DNA of 35,336 bases from Smithella sp. (lineage in GTDB: Bacteria > Desulfobacterota > Syntrophia > Syntrophales > Smithellaceae): NCBI GenBank assembly GCA_018056685.1, contig JAGPFC010000025.1, positions 1 to 35,336 of the forward strand, written 5' to 3'. The notes under the pieces are model-generated. The model was not told where the DNA came from. It saw nothing but the letters and a program-made list of their open reading frames with translations, and did not search any database. Position numbers and translations under genes: made by a program. Position 1 is the stretch's first letter. Each line of letters begins with the position of its first letter. This document shows, piece by piece, positions 31,883 through 35,336 of the stretch.

Positions 31883-32027
31883 TTTTGTCTCCTCCCTGCT
31901 GCGGATTATGAATATTTATTTAAACGATTTTTATATTGAAGCAACAAGGCCTTACGTGTCAAGGAACAATTAAAGCCCGTAATTTACCGGTGGATGTTCC
32001 AAACACCATTATTTTTCATATAAATGC

Positions 32028-32055
32028 TTGACATATGGCATCTCACTATTAAAAT
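32028..32055 (+). promoter_or_regulatory. Promoter for htpX
   Basis: TTGACA (32028-32033) and TAAAAT (32050-32055) are 16 bases apart. Its fit is to the housekeeping sigma rather than to the heat-shock type (no CCCCAT-like -10). The 60-base leader contains the dyad GACTG-N6-CAGTC (32086-32101) and a strong AGGAGG. Confidence 0.55.
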
Positions 32056-32123
32056 AAGGGAAACAATTATAAATATGAATTGAATGACTGTTTAAGCAGT
32101 CTTGAAATTCAGGAGGTTAAAAA

Positions 32124-33014
32124 ATGAAAAGAATTTTATTGTTTCTCGCTACCAATATTGCCGTGCTCGTCGTGCTGAGCATTGTTGCGCACCTATTGGG
32201 TGCTGACCGTTTTCTCACGCAAAACGGTTTAAACATGACAAGCCTGCTTCTGTTTGCGGCAGTGTTCGGTTTTGGTGGTTCATTCATATCACTGGCCATG
32301 TCCAAATGGATGGCCAAACGCATGATGGGAGCGGAAGTCATTACAAGTCCCCGAAACTCCACGGAAGCCTGGTTGATCGAAACCGTTAAGAAACTGGCCA
32401 TGGCTGCGAATGTCGGCATGCCCGAAGTAGCGATATTCGATTCTCCTTCGCCCAACGCCTTTGCCACCGGCATGAATAAGAACAACGCCCTGGTTGCTGT
32501 AAGCACCGGCCTGCTCAACGCCATGAACAAGGATGAAGTGGAAGCCGTCATCGGTCATGAAATCAGTCACGTCGCCAACGGGGATATGGTGACCCTTTCA
32601 TTGATTCAGGGCGTCGTCAACACATTCGTCATTTTCCTGTCCCGCGTTGTCGGATACTTTGTGGACAGGGTTATTTTGAAAAATGATGACGATGAGGGCG
32701 TGGGCATAGGCTTCTTTGTAACATCAATGATCGCTCAGGTATTATTTGGAATTCTCGCCAGCATTATTGTGATGTGGTTCAGCCGAAAACGGGAATTTAT
32801 CGCCGACGCGGGCGGCGCGAAACTGGCAGGAACTCAAAGCATGATTAACGCGCTGGAAGCTCTCAAAAGAGGTGTTTCGGAACCGCTGCCGGAACAGATG
32901 GCCGCGTTCGGCATCAGCGGCAAGCCTTCTTCAGGCGGCTTAAAACTTCTTTTTATGAGCCATCCACCGCTGGATGACCGCATCGAAGCGTTAAAGAAGT
33001 TAACGTACAGATAA
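32124..33014 (+). CDS. htpX: Membrane zinc metalloprotease HtpX
   Basis: The 296-residue protein is an M48-family inner-membrane protease involved in quality control of membrane proteins. The zinc site HEISH is at residues 145-149 (His145, Glu146, His149), with the third ligand Glu224 in SRKREFIAD. Hydrophobic segments lie at about 5-25, 37-58, 160-180 and 194-219. The C-terminal [12 protein letters not shown] motif is typical. AGGAGG is seven bases before the ATG. Length is normal. It is transcribed alone and ends at a strong terminator shared with the convergent OmpA-family gene. Confidence 0.96.
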   Translation: MKRILLFLATNIAVLVVLSIVAHLLGADRFLTQNGLNMTSLLLFAAVFGFGGSFISLAMSKWMAKRMMGAEVITSPRNSTEAWLIETVKKLAMAANVGMPEVAIFDSPSPNAFATGMNKNNALVAVSTGLLNAMNKDEVEAVIGHEISHVANGDMVTLSLIQGVVNTFVIFLSRVVGYFVDRVILKNDDDEGVGIGFFVTSMIAQVLFGILASIIVMWFSRKREFIADAGGAKLAGTQSMINALEALKRGVSEPLPEQMAAFGISGKPSSGGLKLLFMSHPPLDDRIEALKKLTYR

Positions 33015-33038
33015 ACATTCCAAACATTCTTCAAACAA

Positions 33039-33086
33039 CTAAGCCAGTTTCGCGTCAGGCCTTCGCGAAACTGGCTTTAGATTTTT
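33039..33086. terminator. Strong intrinsic terminator between htpX and the OmpA-family gene
   Basis: AAGCCAGTTTCGCG (33041-33054) and CGCGAAACTGGCTT (33064-33077) form a perfect 14-base-pair stem with a nine-base loop. On the plus strand TAGATTTTTC follows, giving a terminator for htpX. The stem also serves the convergent gene, with a weaker T-rich tail on that strand. Confidence 0.88.
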
Positions 33087-33108
33087 CAGATCAGAGAAAA
33101 TATGAAAC

Positions 33109-33924
33109 TTATTTTTTCATTTCGATAACAGCTTCGACTCTGCGGTTTTTCTGCCGCCCTTCAACTGTGGCGTTGTCTGCAACCGGAACTTCCTCGCCAA
33201 AACCGGCCGCCGTAATGCGCTGTCCGTCGATACCGAACTTGTCAATAATATACTGACGAACATTGTTCGCTCTCCTTTCGGATAAGGATTTGTTGAAAGC
33301 ATCATTGCCTATGTTGTCTGTATGACCTTCGATGGCCGCTGTTGCATCGGGATGTTCTTTCAGAAAATCGGCAACTCTTTTGATATCCTCATAATATTTT
33401 TCCTGGACAATAGTTTTATTGGCATCGAATTCGACATTCAGCGTTATGGTAACCGTTTCATTTACCGGGGCCGCCTGGAGAACTGTTTCGGCAATAGGCT
33501 CCGGTTTGGATTCTACAATAGGCGCCGGGGCGCAAGGCGTCGCCGCGGTACCCTGTTTTTTCAAAGCGGAGGAGCTTCCGCAGTCTGAAATATTTTTATC
33601 AATCTTGATTTCAGGAAGACCGCCGGCCCGGACATCTTTCGGATCAGCTTCCTTGTTAAGGCTGTCCACATTCGATTCGACGACATCACCTTCCCTGATA
33701 AACGATTCAACATCTTTTATAAAAGAATATGAGCAGACATTGCCATCTTTAGAGCGAATTTTCACGACATCGGCACTCATAAAAATGATCTGTCCCTCTA
33801 CAGCAGTACCGTCCTGCAAATAAATCCCCTTGATGCCTTTATATTCCTGCGCATCAGCAAGAGAGAACAAGGGTAAAAGCAAAAAAACTATCAGGACATA
33901 CTTTATCGTTCTTTTTCTCATCAT
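33109..33924 (-). CDS. OmpA-family peptidoglycan-binding outer-membrane protein
   Basis: The start is set at the ATG 33924, because AGGAG lies seven bases upstream and the next residues form a signal peptide (MMRKRT, a hydrophobic stretch 7-22, and ADA before Gln26). A longer frame from 34002 would bury the signal peptide. The mature protein has an N-terminal domain of about 55 residues with a small-beta look (YLQDGTAVEGQI, VVKIRSKDG, YSFIKDVESFI), a proline-rich linker of about 80 residues with Cys at several sites, and an OmpA_C domain of about 110 residues. Its TDNIGNDAFNKSLSERRA segment has the Asp and Arg that bind peptidoglycan. No beta-barrel is evident and the 271-residue length is short, so it is better called an envelope protein than a porin. 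It stands alone. Confidence 0.85.
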   Translation of the reverse strand: MMRKRTIKYVLIVFLLLPLFSLADAQEYKGIKGIYLQDGTAVEGQIIFMSADVVKIRSKDGNVCSYSFIKDVESFIREGDVVESNVDSLNKEADPKDVRAGGLPEIKIDKNISDCGSSSALKKQGTAATPCAPAPIVESKPEPIAETVLQAAPVNETVTITLNVEFDANKTIVQEKYYEDIKRVADFLKEHPDATAAIEGHTDNIGNDAFNKSLSERRANNVRQYIIDKFGIDGQRITAAGFGEEVPVADNATVEGRQKNRRVEAVIEMKK

Positions 33925-33985
33925 GTTTTTTCTCCTTCGTTGTGTTTTATCCAGATTTGAAATGAGTGACTGTAAAATTTTCAAC

Positions 33986-34013
33986 AAGATACCAAACTCC
34001 ACATAATTTACAA
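33986..34013 (-). promoter_or_regulatory. Promoter candidate for the OmpA-family gene
   Basis: On the minus strand TTGTAA (34013-34008) and TATCTT (33991-33986) are 16 bases apart, each a four-of-six match. The predicted leader is about 55 bases. Confidence 0.32.
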
Positions 34014-34134
34014 GATAAAAAAATCTTCATCCTTGTTATCGGGGATTGGACGGTTGGAAATTCCTGACTCGATTGACAGGGAGGATAGCGTCTGCCACAT
34101 TGATTACAAAATATATCGTCAGACACTCATAAAG

Positions 34135-34164
34135 AAGCCCCTTGTCCAATTGGACAAGGGGCTT
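34135..34164. terminator. Intrinsic terminator after groL (perfect 30-base palindrome)
   Basis: The 30 bases form a perfect palindrome of two 15-base arms, AAGCCCCTTGTCCAA and its complement, with the loop at its centre. TTTTCGTTTTC follows on the plus strand and CTTCTTTATG on the minus strand. On the minus strand it lies about 50 bases after the groL stop codon and is most likely the groL terminator. It may be bidirectional. Confidence 0.8.
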
Positions 34165-34212
34165 TTCGTTTTCACCTTCGGTCTTCAGCCTTCAGCCTAT
34201 CGACCTGTTATA

Positions 34213-35336
34213 TTACATTCCCATTCCGGGATATCCTCCTCCGGGAGGCATACCGGGCATTCCGCCGCCAGCACCCTTCTCTTCGGGCTTGTCGGCGATC
34301 ATGCACTGCGTGGTCAGCAGCAGGCCGGAAACGGAGGCCGCGTTCTGCAGAGCAAAACGGGTGACCTTGGTCGGATCAATAACACCGGCCGAAATCATAT
34401 CTTCATATTCATCGGTGCGGGCATTAAAACCGAAAGCACCCTTTTTCTCTTTGACTTTTTCGACCACAATGCTGCCTTCCAGGCCGGCATTGCAGGCGAT
34501 CATTTTGATGGGTTCTTCGATGGCTTTCTTCACGATGTTGACACCGATCTGCTCGTCACCGGAAAGATCCATCTTGGCCAGAGCGGGCAGCGTACGCAGG
34601 TAGGCGACACCGCCACCGGGAACAATACCTTCTTCAACAGCCGCGCGGGTCGCGTGCAGAGCGTCTTCCACGCGGGCTTTCTTTTCCTTCATTTCAGACT
34701 CGGTTGCGGCGCCCACCTTGATGACGGCAACACCGCCGACAAGTTTGGCCAGTCTTTCCTGAAGTTTCTCTCTGTCGTAATCAGATGTGGTTTCTTCGAT
34801 CTGGGCGCGGATCTGTTTGACACGGCCTTCCAAATCAGCGCGTTTGCCGGCACCGTCGATAATGGTGGTGTTGTCTTTGTCAATGGAGATCTTCTTGGCG
34901 CGGCCAAGATCTTCCAGTTTGACGTTCTCGAGTTTCCAGCCCATGTCTTCGGAAATCATCTTGCCGCCGGTGAGGATGGCGATATCTTCCAGCATGGCTT
35001 TGCGGCGATCGCCGAAACCGGGGGCCTTGACGGCCGCCACATGCAGGGTGCCGCGAATCTTGTTGACGACCAGCGTAGCCAGCGCTTCACCTTCGATGTC
35101 TTCCGCAATGATGAGCAGGGGTTTACCCATTTTGGCGATTTGTTCCAGAATCGGCAGCAGGTCTTTCATGCCGCTGATTTTCTTTTCGTAAATCAGAATC
35201 AAAACATCTTCTAATTCAACCAGCATCTTTTCGGCGTTGGTTACGAAATAAGGAGAAAGATAGCCGCGGTCGAACTGCATACCTTCGACAATCTCGAGTT
35301 CCGTTTCCAAACCTTTGGCTTCTTCTACGGTGATGA
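34213..35336 (-). CDS. groL: 60 kDa chaperonin GroEL (C-terminal part)
   Basis: This frame is open to the right edge and gives 373 residues of GroEL, about the last two thirds. GroEL, with GroES, encloses and folds newly made proteins using ATP. Visible hallmarks are [14 protein letters not shown] close to the start of the visible part, then [15 protein letters not shown] and [13 protein letters not shown] in the apical domain, [13 protein letters not shown] and [10 protein letters not shown] in the equatorial domain, and the glycine-methionine tail [18 protein letters not shown]. All look intact. groS and any CIRCE operator would lie upstream, outside the window. A terminator follows downstream. 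Confidence 0.97.
   Translation of the reverse strand, partial: ITVEEAKGLETELEIVEGMQFDRGYLSPYFVTNAEKMLVELEDVLILIYEKKISGMKDLLPILEQIAKMGKPLLIIAEDIEGEALATLVVNKIRGTLHVAAVKAPGFGDRRKAMLEDIAILTGGKMISEDMGWKLENVKLEDLGRAKKISIDKDNTTIIDGAGKRADLEGRVKQIRAQIEETTSDYDREKLQERLAKLVGGVAVIKVGAATESEMKEKKARVEDALHATRAAVEEGIVPGGGVAYLRTLPALAKMDLSGDEQIGVNIVKKAIEEPIKMIACNAGLEGSIVVEKVKEKKGAFGFNARTDEYEDMISAGVIDPTKVTRFALQNAASVSGLLLTTQCMIADKPEEKGAGGGMPGMPPGGGYPGMGM

Noticed and set aside
32028..32055. Heat-shock (sigma32) promoter for htpX
   Set aside because: The -35 could pass, but the expected CCCCAT-like -10 is absent, while a good housekeeping TAAAAT is present.
34033..35214. A 393-codon open frame on the plus strand opposite groL
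   Set aside because: It mirrors the groL coding sequence, has no family resemblance or ribosome binding site, and its residues follow the complement of conserved GroEL codons.

Overview
The window looks like a chromosomal segment of a Gram-negative, probably anaerobic bacterium of the former Deltaproteobacteria (Desulfobacterota), perhaps near the Syntrophales. This is inferred from gene content, not from a phylogeny. The pointers are split alpha/beta glycyl-tRNA synthetase, a heterodisulfide-reductase-like iron-sulfur protein, type IV pilus genes, a heptose kinase (LPS), an OmpA-family lipoprotein-like protein, a ferredoxin-nitroreductase beside an acyl-CoA synthetase, and a long 'multi-kinase' signalling protein. 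I see no CRISPR array, prophage or intact insertion sequence. Most genes are housekeeping, and the coding density is high.

Layout. 1-1027 (-): the N-terminal part of a HdrD/GlpC-type Fe-S protein, running off the left edge and with its own promoter. 1241-6693 (+): glyQ, a structured repeat-bearing gap, glyS, then a GAF-domain PilB/GspE ATPase behind a good promoter. 6715-11724 (-): DUF1178 gene; cysteine synthase-cysteinyl-tRNA synthetase fusion; Memo-family gene; AMMECR1-family gene; DUF218 gene (listed in transcription order). 11907-11983 (+): tRNA-Pro(CGG). 12008-13216 (-): pilC. 13402-18239 (-): tightly packed run rfaE1 - DUF4416 - yicC - gmk - rpoZ - pyrF - rlmB, driven by a near-consensus promoter that is followed at once by an intrinsic terminator. 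18483-25250 (+): glyoxalase II-like hydrolase, plsC, and a 1677-residue Ser/Thr kinase-ATPase-GAF-GGDEF protein, each with a promoter candidate. 25462-28854 (-): ileS then lspA, separated by a palindromic repeat element. 29173-31882 (-): acyl-CoA synthetase then ferredoxin-nitroreductase. 32124-33014 (+): htpX. 33109-33924 (-): OmpA-family protein. 34213-35336 (-): C-terminal part of groL, open at the right edge.

How the genes fit together. Three aminoacyl-tRNA synthetases (Gly, Ile, Cys-fusion) and a tRNA supply translation. The yicC-gmk-rpoZ-pyrF-rlmB block couples nucleotide synthesis, RNA polymerase assembly and rRNA methylation with a heptose kinase at its head. HtpX, GroEL, LspA and the OmpA protein serve envelope and protein quality control. 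PilB and PilC are both present but are split and oppositely oriented.

The most notable items are the cysteine synthase-CysRS fusion, in which one expected zinc ligand is replaced and which is translationally coupled to a Memo-family gene; the kinase-to-c-di-GMP hybrid; the promoter-terminator leader of rfaE1; and two small repeat structures that look like mobile or dispersed elements. Several gene starts were set downstream of the longest possible reading frame (ileS, the nitroreductase, the OmpA protein) using ribosome binding sites and family N-termini.
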